From assembly GCA_002710685.1 (NCBI GenBank), contig PALD01000075.1:1-64000 (forward strand): DNA of 64,000 bases, in the 5' to 3' direction. This document shows positions 32,049 to 42,035 of this stretch, piece after piece; positions within the stretch are counted from its first letter, which is position 1; each line of letters begins with the position of its first letter. The notes beneath the pieces were generated by a model that saw nothing but the letters and a program-made list of their open reading frames with translations, was not told the DNA's origin and did not search any database. This DNA is from Cytophagaceae bacterium. Its GTDB lineage: Bacteria; Bacteroidota; Bacteroidia; Flavobacteriales; Flavobacteriaceae. A program made the translations under genes and the position numbers.

Positions 32049-35024
32049 ATGAACAAGATCTACCCCTCATTGATGGTTTGTGTTTTCTTTTTTTTGGGTT
32101 TAACCCAAATGGAAGCACAAAAAGAAGCCCCCAGGGAAATAGCCAAGCTCAAACTGGTCAGAACAGTGCCCAGCCTTGCAGATCAGATGCGCAGGGGCAC
32201 GCTTGAAAGACCAGAAAAAGGCGAGAAGAAAGAAATAAACCCAAAACGTAGGCATGGTAACAATGTGGTGCCGGGAAAAGGATTTCCCAAAGGGGATGAC
32301 CCCTTGATAAACGAAGCCAGGCAACGCTCTAGCAGGTCTTATCAACCCTTGGTACCTGACCTGGTTTTTGATGCTAAGGATGATTTTATATTTGCCCCTT
32401 CAGACCCCACGGGAGCCGTGGGCCCCAACCATTATGTCTCTGCATGGAACGTGGGTTTTCAAATTTTTGACAAAAACGGCAACGCCCTTATGCCCGAAGC
32501 TTCCCTGGGAACATTATTTGATGGTAACGAGGCGGGGGACCCCATTGTGATCTATGATGCAGCCGCAGATAGGTTTATCATCACGGAGTTTGAAGATGGA
32601 GATGATGGCCTTGATAGTGAAAATGGATTGAATATTGCCGTGTGCGCGGGTCCTGACCCGGTAAATGATGAATGGTATATCTATACCTCCTATGATACCG
32701 GCAATTTTCCCGACTACCCAAAATATTCAGTATGGCATGATGGATATTATGTTACCGCAAACATTACCACCAGTGGTATAGGGGCCACGGGCAACTCAGT
32801 CTTTGTGATGGAGCGGGATAGTCTTTTACTGGGCAAGGAGGCCAGGTTTGTGGGTTTCCCGTTGACCGGGATAAGAAGAAATGGTTTTTACAGCCCACAG
32901 TTCTTTAATGCAGGTAATCCCACCTTGCCAGCTGGAGGGCCCGCGACCGTGGTCTACATGCAAGATGATTCATGGTCAGGTGTCGATGATGACCACCTCA
33001 AGCTTTGGGAAGTTACCATGGACTGGCAAAACATGGAGAACTCATCAATTTCTGAACCGGCACAATTGACCACGGCAGATTTTAATGGAGTTTTTGATGG
33101 AGGTGACTTTGCAAACCTCACCCAGCCCAATGGCGTTGACATCGATGTTCTTCAGGCCACGATAATGAACCAGGCACAATTTAGGAAATTCCCTACCTAC
33201 AATTCGGCCATCTTCAATTTTGTGGTAGATGCTGATGGAAGTCCAGAAGGAGAACGTGCAGGGATTAGATGGTATGAACTGAGGCAGGATGCAGAGGGAC
33301 AACCCTGGTCCATCTACCAAGAAGGCACCTATCTCTCCCCTTCTGGGTCCAATGCTTTTGCAGGAAGCATGATTATGGATAATGAAGGCAATATAGGTCT
33401 GGGCTATACCACGGTGAGCCCCACACATAGCGTGGGTATAAATTTTACAGGACGTTATGCTAACGACCCACTGGGGGTAATGAGTGTCCCAGAGTCCACT
33501 ATTGTCAACAGTTCTGGCAACAGCTCATCTGTACGCTATGCTGATTATACCCACATGACCCTAGACCCAACGAATGAAACAGATTTTTGGTTCATCACAG
33601 AATATTTTAATCCCAATAGGGCAGATGTGGTATCAAAATTTCACTTAAAACCTGATAGCGTTAATGATTTGATGGTCACGGATATCCTAACCCCAGAAAC
33701 TGGAGACCTGGACGGTGCAGAAGAAGTAACGATAAGGGTAAGGAACAATGGATCTGCGACCCAGAGCAACTTTGAAGTCACCTATAAAATAAATGATGAT
33801 ACGGTCGTGGCCGAAACCTTTACAGGCTCGCTTGAGTTTAATGAAAGTACTGATTTTACTTTCAGCACGCTTGCAGACTTGTCCAGTGACGGTGAATTCT
33901 ACAATATTATGGCAGATGTCAACCTCCAGGAAGATGAAGATACCGGTAATGATTTTGTGACAAAGCAGGTACAGAATTATTTTTCAAATGATATAGGGGT
34001 GTCAGAAATTTTGAGTCCTGAACAATACCCTGAAGGCAGCACCGAGGCCATGGTAACGGTAAGGATCACAAATTATGGTGATACGGCTCAAGAGGATTTT
34101 CCCGTGTTCTTCACCCTCGACGGCGGCGCACAGGTCATTGAGGATTTTGAAGAAATATTACCGGCGCTGACCACGGTTTCATTTACCTTCAATCAAACCA
34201 TTGATATCAATGAGATAGGCACGTATGAGTTGATTACCGGCACGTTACTGGATACAGACGCAAATCCATCAAATGATAATTATTCCCTTACCATAGAACG
34301 CCAGGCCTGTATTCCGGTTTCTAACTGTGAAGATTACAATGACGGTGTTATAAGCTTTACCCTAGGGGAAACCACCATTGAACCCTCTTGTTCCGCAACA
34401 GGTTATACAGATAATACAGACATGATTGTCCCTGTTGATATTGCAGGCAACCCCATCTTGGGGTCATTGCAAATGGGTTATGACAACAGCACCTTTGCAT
34501 TTTTTATAGATGCAAATCAAAACCAGACCTTTGAAAGCTCTGAGCTCGTTTCTACCGGTCTTGTACCTAATGAAGAAACAGATACTGATTTTCTGTTCAC
34601 CCTACCCTTAAACCTGCCCGTGGGCGATTACTTGATGCGCGTGCGTGGGGCTGATCTGGTCAACGGTCTTGGCGCTGTGGTTGATCCTTGTTCAGACCTT
34701 GAATTTGGTAGGACCAATGATTACACCCTGAGGGTAACCTCATCATTGGGTGTGGAAGAAAGCAGATTTGCAGGAGCAAACCTGGAGATCATAGAGCCAG
34801 AAACAGACCATTTTTCTGTTACGTTGAGAACCACGGAGCGCATGGACGACCTACACTTTGCGGTCTATAATCTCATGGGGCAAACCCTGGTCTCAAACTG
34901 GATCTCAAGTGAAGGCGGTAAATACACCTATGACCTGGATATGTCCTATGCATCATCTGGAGTGTATATCGTGAGGCTGGGCGACAAGAATGGTGCGGCC
35001 ACAAAGAGGATTATTGTAAAATAA
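32049..35024 (+). CDS. large secreted protein with T9SS C-terminal sorting domain
   Basis: 991 residues. A signal peptide (LMVCVFFFLGLTQMEAQ) precedes a propeptide-like region and a catalytic-like or propeller domain of about 400 residues (DPTGAVGPNHYVSAWNVG). Then come two CARDB-type Ig repeats (VTDILTPETGDLDGAEEVTI and VSEILSPEQYPEGSTEAMVT), a GEVED-like domain (about 780-905, ending in FGRTNDYTL), and a type-A T9SS sorting domain (FAVYNLMGQTLVS ... SGVYIVRLGDKNG). Substrate is not evident. An iterated-type palindrome lies inside the signal-peptide codons (32093-32109). Monocistronic with its own terminator. Confidence 0.8.
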   Translation: MNKIYPSLMVCVFFFLGLTQMEAQKEAPREIAKLKLVRTVPSLADQMRRGTLERPEKGEKKEINPKRRHGNNVVPGKGFPKGDDPLINEARQRSSRSYQPLVPDLVFDAKDDFIFAPSDPTGAVGPNHYVSAWNVGFQIFDKNGNALMPEASLGTLFDGNEAGDPIVIYDAAADRFIITEFEDGDDGLDSENGLNIAVCAGPDPVNDEWYIYTSYDTGNFPDYPKYSVWHDGYYVTANITTSGIGATGNSVFVMERDSLLLGKEARFVGFPLTGIRRNGFYSPQFFNAGNPTLPAGGPATVVYMQDDSWSGVDDDHLKLWEVTMDWQNMENSSISEPAQLTTADFNGVFDGGDFANLTQPNGVDIDVLQATIMNQAQFRKFPTYNSAIFNFVVDADGSPEGERAGIRWYELRQDAEGQPWSIYQEGTYLSPSGSNAFAGSMIMDNEGNIGLGYTTVSPTHSVGINFTGRYANDPLGVMSVPESTIVNSSGNSSSVRYADYTHMTLDPTNETDFWFITEYFNPNRADVVSKFHLKPDSVNDLMVTDILTPETGDLDGAEEVTIRVRNNGSATQSNFEVTYKINDDTVVAETFTGSLEFNESTDFTFSTLADLSSDGEFYNIMADVNLQEDEDTGNDFVTKQVQNYFSNDIGVSEILSPEQYPEGSTEAMVTVRITNYGDTAQEDFPVFFTLDGGAQVIEDFEEILPALTTVSFTFNQTIDINEIGTYELITGTLLDTDANPSNDNYSLTIERQACIPVSNCEDYNDGVISFTLGETTIEPSCSATGYTDNTDMIVPVDIAGNPILGSLQMGYDNSTFAFFIDANQNQTFESSELVSTGLVPNEETDTDFLFTLPLNLPVGDYLMRVRGADLVNGLGAVVDPCSDLEFGRTNDYTLRVTSSLGVEESRFAGANLEIIEPETDHFSVTLRTTERMDDLHFAVYNLMGQTLVSNWISSEGGKYTYDLDMSYASSGVYIVRLGDKNGAATKRIIVK
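32093..32109. repeat. palindrome TTTGGGTTTAACCCAAA inside the signal-peptide coding region
   Basis: A perfect 17-nt palindrome built on the same plan as the TTTSGCTTTAAGCSAAA family but with GGG/CCC arms. It encodes G-L-T-Q in the signal peptide. Confidence 0.6.
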
Positions 35025-35052
35025 CATTGCCTTACGGCGAAAAAAACCCAAG

Positions 35053-35085
35053 AGCTGTCCTGAATATCAAGGACGGCTTTTTTTA
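35053..35085 (+). terminator. intrinsic terminator of the T9SS protein gene
   Basis: AGCTGTCCT-GAATATCA-AGGACGGCT, a 9-bp stem with one G-T, followed by a T-run. Confidence 0.85.
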
Positions 35086-35472
35086 TTTTTGCACTTTCTC
35101 AAAAGATTCTATCGCAACGGGCCAAGCCTCACCACATCTATTGCGCATGCGCAAACGTCTATATTTTACATAAAGCACATCCCCATTGACCAGCGAAGAT
35201 TTATCCATTTCCACAGGATCGAGGAGTGCAACAGCTTTCCCAGTGGTAATCTTAAGCATCATTGAGCAGGTGGCAGATTTTTCATTGTCAATCACCACTT
35301 CGGCGGGTGTGTATCCCTCTTGTATCAAGGTGTTTGCCTGGGTATTGTTCACGTTTTTCTCTATCGTGGGCAAAAATTTCTTCTTTTCAAGAGCTGCGTT
35401 TTCCTGTTTTGAGGATTTGCAGGATGTTAATGCAAGCAGGCTTGCAAGTATTAAAAGCGGTAGTGTTTTCAT
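35083..35472 (-). CDS. short lipoprotein of unknown function
   Basis: 129 residues: lipoprotein signal LLILASLLALTSCKSSKQE (Cys18), a lysine-rich linker and a compact beta domain. The C-terminal part MLKITTGKAVALLDPVEMDK followed by GDVLYVKYRRLRMRNRC has a G-x-V-L-Y-V-K-Y pattern found in small OB-like exported proteins of Bacteroidota. I do not recognise a named family. It ends a few bases before the terminator of the convergent T9SS gene. Confidence 0.6.
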   Translation of the reverse strand: MKTLPLLILASLLALTSCKSSKQENAALEKKKFLPTIEKNVNNTQANTLIQEGYTPAEVVIDNEKSATCSMMLKITTGKAVALLDPVEMDKSSLVNGDVLYVKYRRLRMRNRCGEAWPVAIESFEKVQK

Positions 35473-35485
35473 GATATAATGTTTT

Positions 35486-38400
35486 TTAAAAAAATGCCCT
35501 TAACTGCACCGTCCCCGTGTGTATGGTACGTGTATTTTCACTATTCCTGCCAAAATAATTCACATTCAGGTCAAGAAACTTTGTCAACCTTTTTTGTGCC
35601 AGTAAACTCCAGGTAAAGTTTGAACCGGGCTGCAGGCCTTCAAGCATTTGATAGGAAACCGGTGTAAAATTGCTTCCTTCAAAATCGTTCTTGATGTACT
35701 TGATTTCGCCATTGAGCGAAATCTTACCTGCATTTGCATACGCAAGGGCAATGCCCAGGTCGTGCTTATTGAGTTTCTCACCGCCTCCTTGCGTATTCTC
35801 TTTTTTGGCGAAAGCATAAAAACCCTCTATGCGCGAGCGGTCATTGATAAGATATGAAATTTTAGGGTTAAGGCCCTGGTTGTCAATTTTATAATTGCGA
35901 GACGCATAATTTTGTGAATTGCTTTGTGTATAGCCCACCTCTGCCCTGAGGTTGAAGATGTAGCCGTTTTTTATTTTGTGCAAAAAATTGACCTGATGAC
36001 TTCTTAGTTTACTTTCTTGCAGGCCGATGGTCAAGAGGTTTTTTGTGGAGGTGGCGAGGTAGGTATAGCTGGTGGTATATCTTTGTTTGCCGCGGTTATA
36101 GAAAAAAGTGTTGCGCAGGCTGAGGTTGAGCCCCAGTTCATCATCTGTGGAGTTAAAGGGATTGAGGTCAAAGCTACTGCCCTCCCGCAGGATCTTTCTG
36201 TCCAGCAGGTAGCTGGTTTGATTGTAAAAGTGAGAAAGAAATTTTTTTATGCCTTCCTGGCCGCTCCATTGTTGTGGGTTCAGGGTAAGTATCTGGCTCA
36301 GTTTGTTTTGATGCGTCTTCACAAAAACACGATTGGGCAGCAATACCTTGAGATAATCTGCCTCGTCCTGAAACTGTGCAACCTCAAACTCCTGCAATTG
36401 CTGTATGCCATCGTTGTTGTAATCTATCCAGGTGTGGGTTCCCTGGCCCTCATCTACCCGTAGGTATGAAAATTCCTGCTGTGGGAGGGTGCCACTGTTT
36501 GTCTCATAGACCGTGTTCCAGCGGATGAGCCTGTTGACCAAGTATTGATCATAGATAAGGCGTGAATTCAACGAATTTTCATCTTCAAGTGCTTTATCCT
36601 CATATTTAAGGGTGCGATAATTGACGTATAGGCCCAGGGAGGTATTCCTGGACTTTATGAGTTGTGATTTCAGGTAATAGGTATTGCTGTGGTTGACGCG
36701 TTGCAGGTCATTGCCCCGCAGGCTGTCATTAAAACGCTGGCGGTAACCCACCTCTGCAAAAACGGCCGTGCTGTCTCCTATTCCGGCGAAAGCCTCATAA
36801 GCAAAAAAGCGCTGGGTGAGGCTGTCTTTACGGTTGGTGAAAGTATCCCGTCTTTCATTGTTCTCTGTTTGAAACTTGGTACCCACCCATGTTTTTTTAA
36901 ACCCTTTTACCGTGCGCGCGCTGAGCCTTAAAAAAGCAGATGAGAGCGTGTCTGAGTGTGTCTTGAGATAGCTCGCGTTGAGGAAGCCATTAATTTTCTT
37001 CCTATTGATGGCGGCATGTACAGTATGCCTGCTCCCAGCGTAATTATTAGCATAGTTCAGGTGTTCAAATTGATAATTGTAGTTGCCCAGTTGGGTGGTG
37101 CTGTAGTTGAATCCACCGGTGCCCAGCGTAAGGCCATTTACACTTGTTGCCTGGGTGGGCAGGTTCCAGTCACGGTTAAATTCAATATTAAAATTACGCT
37201 CTATGTTTTGAAAACGGGAATCCACATGGTCAAGGCTTGCATAACTTTCAAGATGTGTGCTATCCCGTGATCCTACTATAAGTTGGCGAGCTTCAAAATG
37301 TCCCGCAAACCCGTTGTTGTCATCATCATCCACCCCAGAGAACAGGTTGAGGTCCCGTTTGCTGCCCGCAAGTTCAAAGGCCAGGTGTGTTTTTTCTGAA
37401 GGGTCATAACTGCTGCTTATGGTGGCGAGTTGCAGTTTAGTGGGCGCGATGAGCTGGACAATGGGTTCATAATCTCCTTGCATAACGCCATTTATAGGAG
37501 CGACATATTCATAGATGCGGCTTACGGCCGTAGTATTTGTAATGATGTAATTGCCCTGATTGGTTCCCACCTGGGTAAATCTAACGTTGTAAAGCTCATC
37601 ATCCTGATTGTTTGAGAACACAAAAATTTCCTGACCGTTGAGCAGGTCCTTGCGGTAGAGAATCTTGTTATCACTATATTGATCCAGCACGGCGCTGGGA
37701 GCTACCATTAAAGATGGGTTGTCACCGGCTTGTGTTAAAACATCCACCTGTTCCTGATTGAGGTTTTGCTGCAAGGGTTGATTTTTTGCATCATTTTCTG
37801 AGTAGACATTTGCGCGTATCCTGAACTTGCCGTTTGCCGTTTCATGACTTCCACCGCCATGGGCAATGATGCGGGTATAGTTCTGCTCGCTGTATTGATA
37901 TTCAACCACGATGCGCATCTCGCTGTTGATGGGAAAAGTGGGGTTAAAACGTAATTCACCGGCATTGTAATCAATGACATAATCCTCGTTTTCCCCACGC
38001 TCGAGCAGCACGCTATTAACATACACACGCTCGCTGCCAGAGATTATCAATTGGTACAGTTCACCATTGGGGCCGGTAAGTTTGTAAGGTCCTTGGTTGC
38101 CTTCCTGTCCCTGGATATTGGTTTTGTTGTACACACCTTTTACAATAGCTCCCGTGGCAAAGACATGGGTATTGCTTCCGTTTGATTCAATATTGGCATT
38201 GAGTGATAGACCCTGTACTTTTTTAGTAAATGAGCCAAAATACGATTCAGTATCCACAAGGTTGATGTCTCCCGCGCGTATGTTCCAGCTATCGCTGTAG
38301 AGTTCTATGAAAATCTGATCAAATTCATCCAGCCGTTGTGAATAGCCATATTGGGTTTGTGGTATATTAGCATCCTGTAAAGACGCCCGTATCCCTACCT

Positions 38401-38914
38401 TGTCGCTCAACCTTCCCGTGATTTGCAGGTCAAGTTCAGAGTTTACGGTGCTGTTTTGATTATTGCCCACAGTTACCCCGCGCACGATACTCCCCGAGGT
38501 TTGTAGTCCATCAAAGGGCACAAATCTCTGTGAGTTTGTTTCCTGTTGCAAGGCATAGACCTTTTCCAGGCCACCACTACTGCTTATTACCTTGTCAGGG
38601 TCATAGAGAAAGTATTTTTTGGTGAGGAATTCAGGATAGGCCCGGTATTTAAAAAAGAGGGTATCTTCCTTTTCCAGGATTGAAGCCTCTGGGATAAAAA
38701 GCGCCCTGCCATAATCTATGGAATACGCGGTCGTATCCAGGGCGGTTCCATTTTTTTTATATACCGTAAAAAGGTAGTTGTTGATACTTACGCTATCCAG
38801 CACCATGGTATCACGTACGGCAAGACGTTTCTCTCTTTGGTCAGGATTGTTTATTTCCTGCCCCAGCATGGTGATGGGTAGCCATAGAAGAAAGAATAAC
38901 GTACTGTTTCGCAT
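35486..38914 (-). CDS. large outer-membrane beta-barrel protein of unknown function
   Basis: About 1142 residues from the ATG at 38914 (MRNSTLFFLLWLPITMLGQ signal peptide); the longer frame adds 29 codons without a signal. The N-terminal section repeats amphipathic strands with VGIRASLQDANIPQTQYGYS, IRAGDINLVDTESYFG and SLNANIESNGSNTHVF, the style of conserved gliding-bacteria outer-membrane proteins. The C-terminal 500 residues look like a porin-size barrel and end with a phenylalanine (VQLRAFF). Two iterated words encode YAFAKKEN and EAFAGIGD within it. I cannot name its role; T9SS or envelope biogenesis is possible. Confidence 0.65.
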   Translation of the reverse strand: MRNSTLFFLLWLPITMLGQEINNPDQREKRLAVRDTMVLDSVSINNYLFTVYKKNGTALDTTAYSIDYGRALFIPEASILEKEDTLFFKYRAYPEFLTKKYFLYDPDKVISSSGGLEKVYALQQETNSQRFVPFDGLQTSGSIVRGVTVGNNQNSTVNSELDLQITGRLSDKVGIRASLQDANIPQTQYGYSQRLDEFDQIFIELYSDSWNIRAGDINLVDTESYFGSFTKKVQGLSLNANIESNGSNTHVFATGAIVKGVYNKTNIQGQEGNQGPYKLTGPNGELYQLIISGSERVYVNSVLLERGENEDYVIDYNAGELRFNPTFPINSEMRIVVEYQYSEQNYTRIIAHGGGSHETANGKFRIRANVYSENDAKNQPLQQNLNQEQVDVLTQAGDNPSLMVAPSAVLDQYSDNKILYRKDLLNGQEIFVFSNNQDDELYNVRFTQVGTNQGNYIITNTTAVSRIYEYVAPINGVMQGDYEPIVQLIAPTKLQLATISSSYDPSEKTHLAFELAGSKRDLNLFSGVDDDDNNGFAGHFEARQLIVGSRDSTHLESYASLDHVDSRFQNIERNFNIEFNRDWNLPTQATSVNGLTLGTGGFNYSTTQLGNYNYQFEHLNYANNYAGSRHTVHAAINRKKINGFLNASYLKTHSDTLSSAFLRLSARTVKGFKKTWVGTKFQTENNERRDTFTNRKDSLTQRFFAYEAFAGIGDSTAVFAEVGYRQRFNDSLRGNDLQRVNHSNTYYLKSQLIKSRNTSLGLYVNYRTLKYEDKALEDENSLNSRLIYDQYLVNRLIRWNTVYETNSGTLPQQEFSYLRVDEGQGTHTWIDYNNDGIQQLQEFEVAQFQDEADYLKVLLPNRVFVKTHQNKLSQILTLNPQQWSGQEGIKKFLSHFYNQTSYLLDRKILREGSSFDLNPFNSTDDELGLNLSLRNTFFYNRGKQRYTTSYTYLATSTKNLLTIGLQESKLRSHQVNFLHKIKNGYIFNLRAEVGYTQSNSQNYASRNYKIDNQGLNPKISYLINDRSRIEGFYAFAKKENTQGGGEKLNKHDLGIALAYANAGKISLNGEIKYIKNDFEGSNFTPVSYQMLEGLQPGSNFTWSLLAQKRLTKFLDLNVNYFGRNSENTRTIHTGTVQLRAFF

Positions 38915-38980
38915 CAAGATAGTAACAACATTAGGTATAAAAAAAGTATCCCGGGCCTGGCGAAAGATAAGAATAGTACT

Positions 38981-38997
38981 TTTGGCTTTAAGCCAAA
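38981..38997. repeat. iterated palindrome TTTGGCTTTAAGCCAAA (intergenic)
   Basis: A perfect 17-nt palindrome between the divergent outer-membrane protein gene and xth. A degenerate word (CTGGCGAAAG) lies 15 nt to its left. Confidence 0.85.
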
Positions 38998-39049
38998 TCA
39001 AGATAAACTGGGATACAGTTCTTAATTTAGCGCAAATTGTAAAATTTTC

Positions 39050-39808
39050 ATGAAGATCATATCATACAACGTAAACGGAATTAGGGCGGCCATGCGAAAA
39101 GGCCTGATAGAATGGCTGCAACAAGCACGGCCAGACGTGCTTTGCCTGCAGGAGACCAAGGCAAACAAAGACCAGGTTGACCTGGACCTCATTGAAGGGG
39201 CCGGGTATCACAGTTACTGGTTCAGCGCTGAGAAAAAAGGTTACAGCGGGGTTGCCATTTTCACTAAGGAAAAACCAGACCATGTGGAATATGGTACCGG
39301 CGTGGATTACATGGACTTTGAGGGAAGGAACATCAGGGTTGATTTTGGCGATATTTCCATCATGAGCCTGTATTTACCCTCTGGTACCAACATTGCCCGG
39401 CTGGACCACAAGTTAATGTACATGGATGATTTTCAAAAATATATTGACAATTTAAAAAAAGAACGACCCAACCTGGTGATAGGAGGGGATTATAACATCT
39501 GCCATGAGGCCATAGACATCCATGACCCGGTGCGCAATGCAAACGTGAGCGGTTTTCTGCCCGTAGAGCGGGAGTGGATTGGCAATTTTATAGATAGTGG
39601 TTTTACTGACTCTTTTCGCCATCTCAACAAGGATCCCCATAATTACACCTGGTGGTCCTATCGGGCAAATGCCAGAGCAAACAACAAGGGCTGGCGCATA
39701 GATTACAATATGGTGAGCAACCCCATAAAAGAAAAAATAAAAAGAGCCGTTATATTACCTGATGCCATGCACAGTGACCACTGTCCGCACCTGGTAGAAA
39801 TAAATTAA
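39050..39808 (+). CDS. xth: exodeoxyribonuclease III
   Basis: 252 residues of the EEP nuclease fold: NVNGIRAAMRKG near the start, PDVLCLQETKA (metal-binding Glu), GGDYNICHEAIDIHDP, RIDYNMVS and the final SDHCPHLVEI (catalytic His). It is an AP endonuclease and 3'-5' exonuclease for base-excision repair. The length is typical. An OmpA-like lipoprotein gene follows after 19 nt on the same strand. Confidence 0.95.
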   Translation: MKIISYNVNGIRAAMRKGLIEWLQQARPDVLCLQETKANKDQVDLDLIEGAGYHSYWFSAEKKGYSGVAIFTKEKPDHVEYGTGVDYMDFEGRNIRVDFGDISIMSLYLPSGTNIARLDHKLMYMDDFQKYIDNLKKERPNLVIGGDYNICHEAIDIHDPVRNANVSGFLPVEREWIGNFIDSGFTDSFRHLNKDPHNYTWWSYRANARANNKGWRIDYNMVSNPIKEKIKRAVILPDAMHSDHCPHLVEIN

Positions 39809-39827
39809 CAACAACCTATTCATTAAA

Positions 39828-40787
39828 ATGATACAAAGAATCCTAACCATTATCCTCGCAGGAAGTTTGCTTGCCTCTTGCGTTTCCGCGAAAGTGTACA
39901 AAGACCTAGAATCAAAGTATGGCTCGCTAAAAGATGAAAACCAGGACCTCAAGCAGGATTTGGCTGAAGCCAAAAGCCAATGGAAAAAGTTTGAGGACGA
40001 CTCAAAAAGACTGCAAGATGAACTGGCCACTGCCACGGCAGCACGTGACGACCTGCAACGCAAGTACACGGCAGCAAAGACAAATCTTGACAACCTGCAA
40101 GAGAGCTACAATGCGCTTGAAGCAAACAGCAGCGCCACCATTGCCGCAAACAGCAAGAAAAACCGCGAGCTCCTCACCGAGCTTGAAACAAAACAGGCCG
40201 CCCTGGCCGAAGAACGCTCAAGGCTTGAAAAACTGCAAAGAGACCTTGCCGAAAGGTCGCAGCGCGTGGATGAGCTAGAAGACATGCTTGCACAAAAGGA
40301 TGCCAAGATGCGCGCGCTCAAGGATGCGATAAGCAAGGCGCTTGTTGATTTTGAGGGCAAGGGCCTCACCGTGGAGCACCGCGATGGCAAGGTATATGTT
40401 TCTCTAGAGAACAAGCTACTGTTTGACAGCGGTAGCTGGACCGTGGGGACACAAGGTAAACAGGCCGTAAACCAGTTGGGCAGCGTGCTGGCACAAAACC
40501 CGGACATTGCGGTCCTTATAGAAGGCCACACAGATAATGTGCCCTACGGCGGAAATGGGCCGTTAAAGGACAACTGGGACCTCTCGACAAAAAGGGCGAC
40601 CGCCATCGTGGAAATCCTGTTGCAAACGCCCGGCATAGAGGCTCAAAACCTCACGGCCGCAGGTCGTGGTGAGTTTGCTCCCGTCGCCACTAATGAAACT
40701 TCAGAAGGTAAATCAAAAAACAGGAGGATTGAGGTAATCCTAACCCCAAAACTGGATGAGGTGACCAAGCTGTTGAACGATATATAG
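39828..40787 (+). CDS. OmpA-family peptidoglycan-binding lipoprotein with long coiled coil
   Basis: 319 residues: lipoprotein signal (IILAGSLLASCVSAKVYK, Cys18), a coiled coil of about 140 residues with heptads rich in L, E and K (about 35-175), and an OmpA C-terminal domain at about 190-315 (LLFDSGSWTVGTQGK, LIEGHTDNVPYGG, GRGEFAPVATNETSEGKSKN). The R-R-I-E-V peptidoglycan-binding end is intact. It anchors the outer membrane to the cell wall. An iterated word encodes VSAKVY just after the lipobox. Confidence 0.9.
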   Translation: MIQRILTIILAGSLLASCVSAKVYKDLESKYGSLKDENQDLKQDLAEAKSQWKKFEDDSKRLQDELATATAARDDLQRKYTAAKTNLDNLQESYNALEANSSATIAANSKKNRELLTELETKQAALAEERSRLEKLQRDLAERSQRVDELEDMLAQKDAKMRALKDAISKALVDFEGKGLTVEHRDGKVYVSLENKLLFDSGSWTVGTQGKQAVNQLGSVLAQNPDIAVLIEGHTDNVPYGGNGPLKDNWDLSTKRATAIVEILLQTPGIEAQNLTAAGRGEFAPVATNETSEGKSKNRRIEVILTPKLDEVTKLLNDI

Positions 40788-40812
40788 GCTTCCGCCAAAA
40801 AAAATAAAGCAA

Positions 40813-40844
40813 AACCTGCTGGGCGTCAACCCCGCAGGTTTTTT
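40813..40844 (+). terminator. terminator of the OmpA-like gene
   Basis: AACCTGC and GCAGGTT arms, with inner GGG/CCC pairs around the loop, followed by a T-run. Confidence 0.8.
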
Positions 40845-40885
40845 GTTGTACATGGGCTAACTTTGACCAGAAGCAAAAAACCACA

Positions 40886-41923
40886 ATGAAATATACCACA
40901 CTTCCCGATACTGATATCAAAGTAAGCAAGATATGCCTGGGCACCATGACCTGGGGACAACAAAATACAGAAGAAGATGGCCACCGGCAGCTGGAGTATG
41001 CCATTGAGCAGGGCATCAATTTCATCGACACGGCCGAACTGTATTCAGTGCCGGCGAAAGCCGAAACACAAGGAAGCACAGAGCGCATCATAGGCACATG
41101 GCTCAATAAGCGCGGCAAGCGCGATGACCTGGTGATAGCCTCAAAGATTGCTGGTCCCGCAGAAATGACCAAACATATCCGTACCGGTGGCTATGCACCA
41201 CACGAGATTAACGACGCCATAGACAAAAGCTTAAAACGCCTGCAAACAGACTATATAGACCTGTACCAGTTGCACTGGCCAGAACGAAATTCAAATTTCT
41301 TTGGGCAACTGGGCTACACCCACGATGATAGTGAGCAATGGCAGGACAACTTTCAGCAAGTCCTGGAAACGCTTCAGGGCGCCATACAAGCGGGTAAGAT
41401 AAGGCATGTGGGCCTCAGCAATGAAACTCCCTATGGACTGTTTCGGTTTTTGGAAGAATCCAGAAAAAACAACCTCCCAAAAATGCGCACCGTTCAAAAC
41501 CCGTACAACTTATTGAACAGGAAGGACGAGGTGGGTCTAAGTGAAATCTACCATCGTGAAAATGTTGGCCTATTGGCGTATTCCCCTTTGGGTTTTGGCA
41601 CACTTGCAGGAAAATACCTCGATGGCAAAAAGCCGGCAAATTCAAGGGTGACCCTTTTTCCGCAGTACACGCGTTATCACAGCGAGCCAAGTTTTGAAGC
41701 AACGCGAAGGTACCGTGACATTGCACAAAGACATGGGCTCAACTTTGCGCAGATGTCGCTGGCATTTGTTACCGGCAGGCCTTTTATCACAGCAAATATC
41801 ATTGGGGCCACGACCATGGAGCAACTCAAGGAGAATATCGCAAGTATTGATGTAAACTTGGATAAAGAAGTGCTGGAAGAGATTGAAGCTGTTCACAAAA
41901 AAATCCCCAATCCTGCACCATAG
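40886..41923 (+). CDS. aldo/keto reductase (Tas-like)
   Basis: 345 residues of the NADPH-dependent aldo/keto reductase fold. The catalytic tetrad is visible as DTAELYSVP (Asp, Tyr), ASKIAGPA (Lys) and QLHWPERN (His). The start MKYTTLPDTDIKVSKICLGT and the KPANSRVTLFPQYTRY region match the Tas branch. The physiological substrate is unknown. It precedes two glycan-active genes but with its own terminator. An iterated word encodes VPAKAE. Confidence 0.92.
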   Translation: MKYTTLPDTDIKVSKICLGTMTWGQQNTEEDGHRQLEYAIEQGINFIDTAELYSVPAKAETQGSTERIIGTWLNKRGKRDDLVIASKIAGPAEMTKHIRTGGYAPHEINDAIDKSLKRLQTDYIDLYQLHWPERNSNFFGQLGYTHDDSEQWQDNFQQVLETLQGAIQAGKIRHVGLSNETPYGLFRFLEESRKNNLPKMRTVQNPYNLLNRKDEVGLSEIYHRENVGLLAYSPLGFGTLAGKYLDGKKPANSRVTLFPQYTRYHSEPSFEATRRYRDIAQRHGLNFAQMSLAFVTGRPFITANIIGATTMEQLKENIASIDVNLDKEVLEEIEAVHKKIPNPAP

Positions 41924-41954
41924 GTGTTTTGGGTGTAGCCAAATAAATAACTTG

Positions 41955-41992
41955 AAAGAGGAAAATGCTGATGCTGGTTTTTCCTCTTTTTG
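41955..41992 (+). terminator. terminator of the aldo/keto reductase gene
   Basis: AAAGAGGAAAA and TTTTTCCTCTTT arms around a 12-nt loop, ending in a T-run. The stem is AT-rich but long. Confidence 0.65.
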
Positions 41993-42035
41993 TTTTTTAA
42001 ATAGTAAATTTCAAAAGCTCCTTAACTCAACAACC

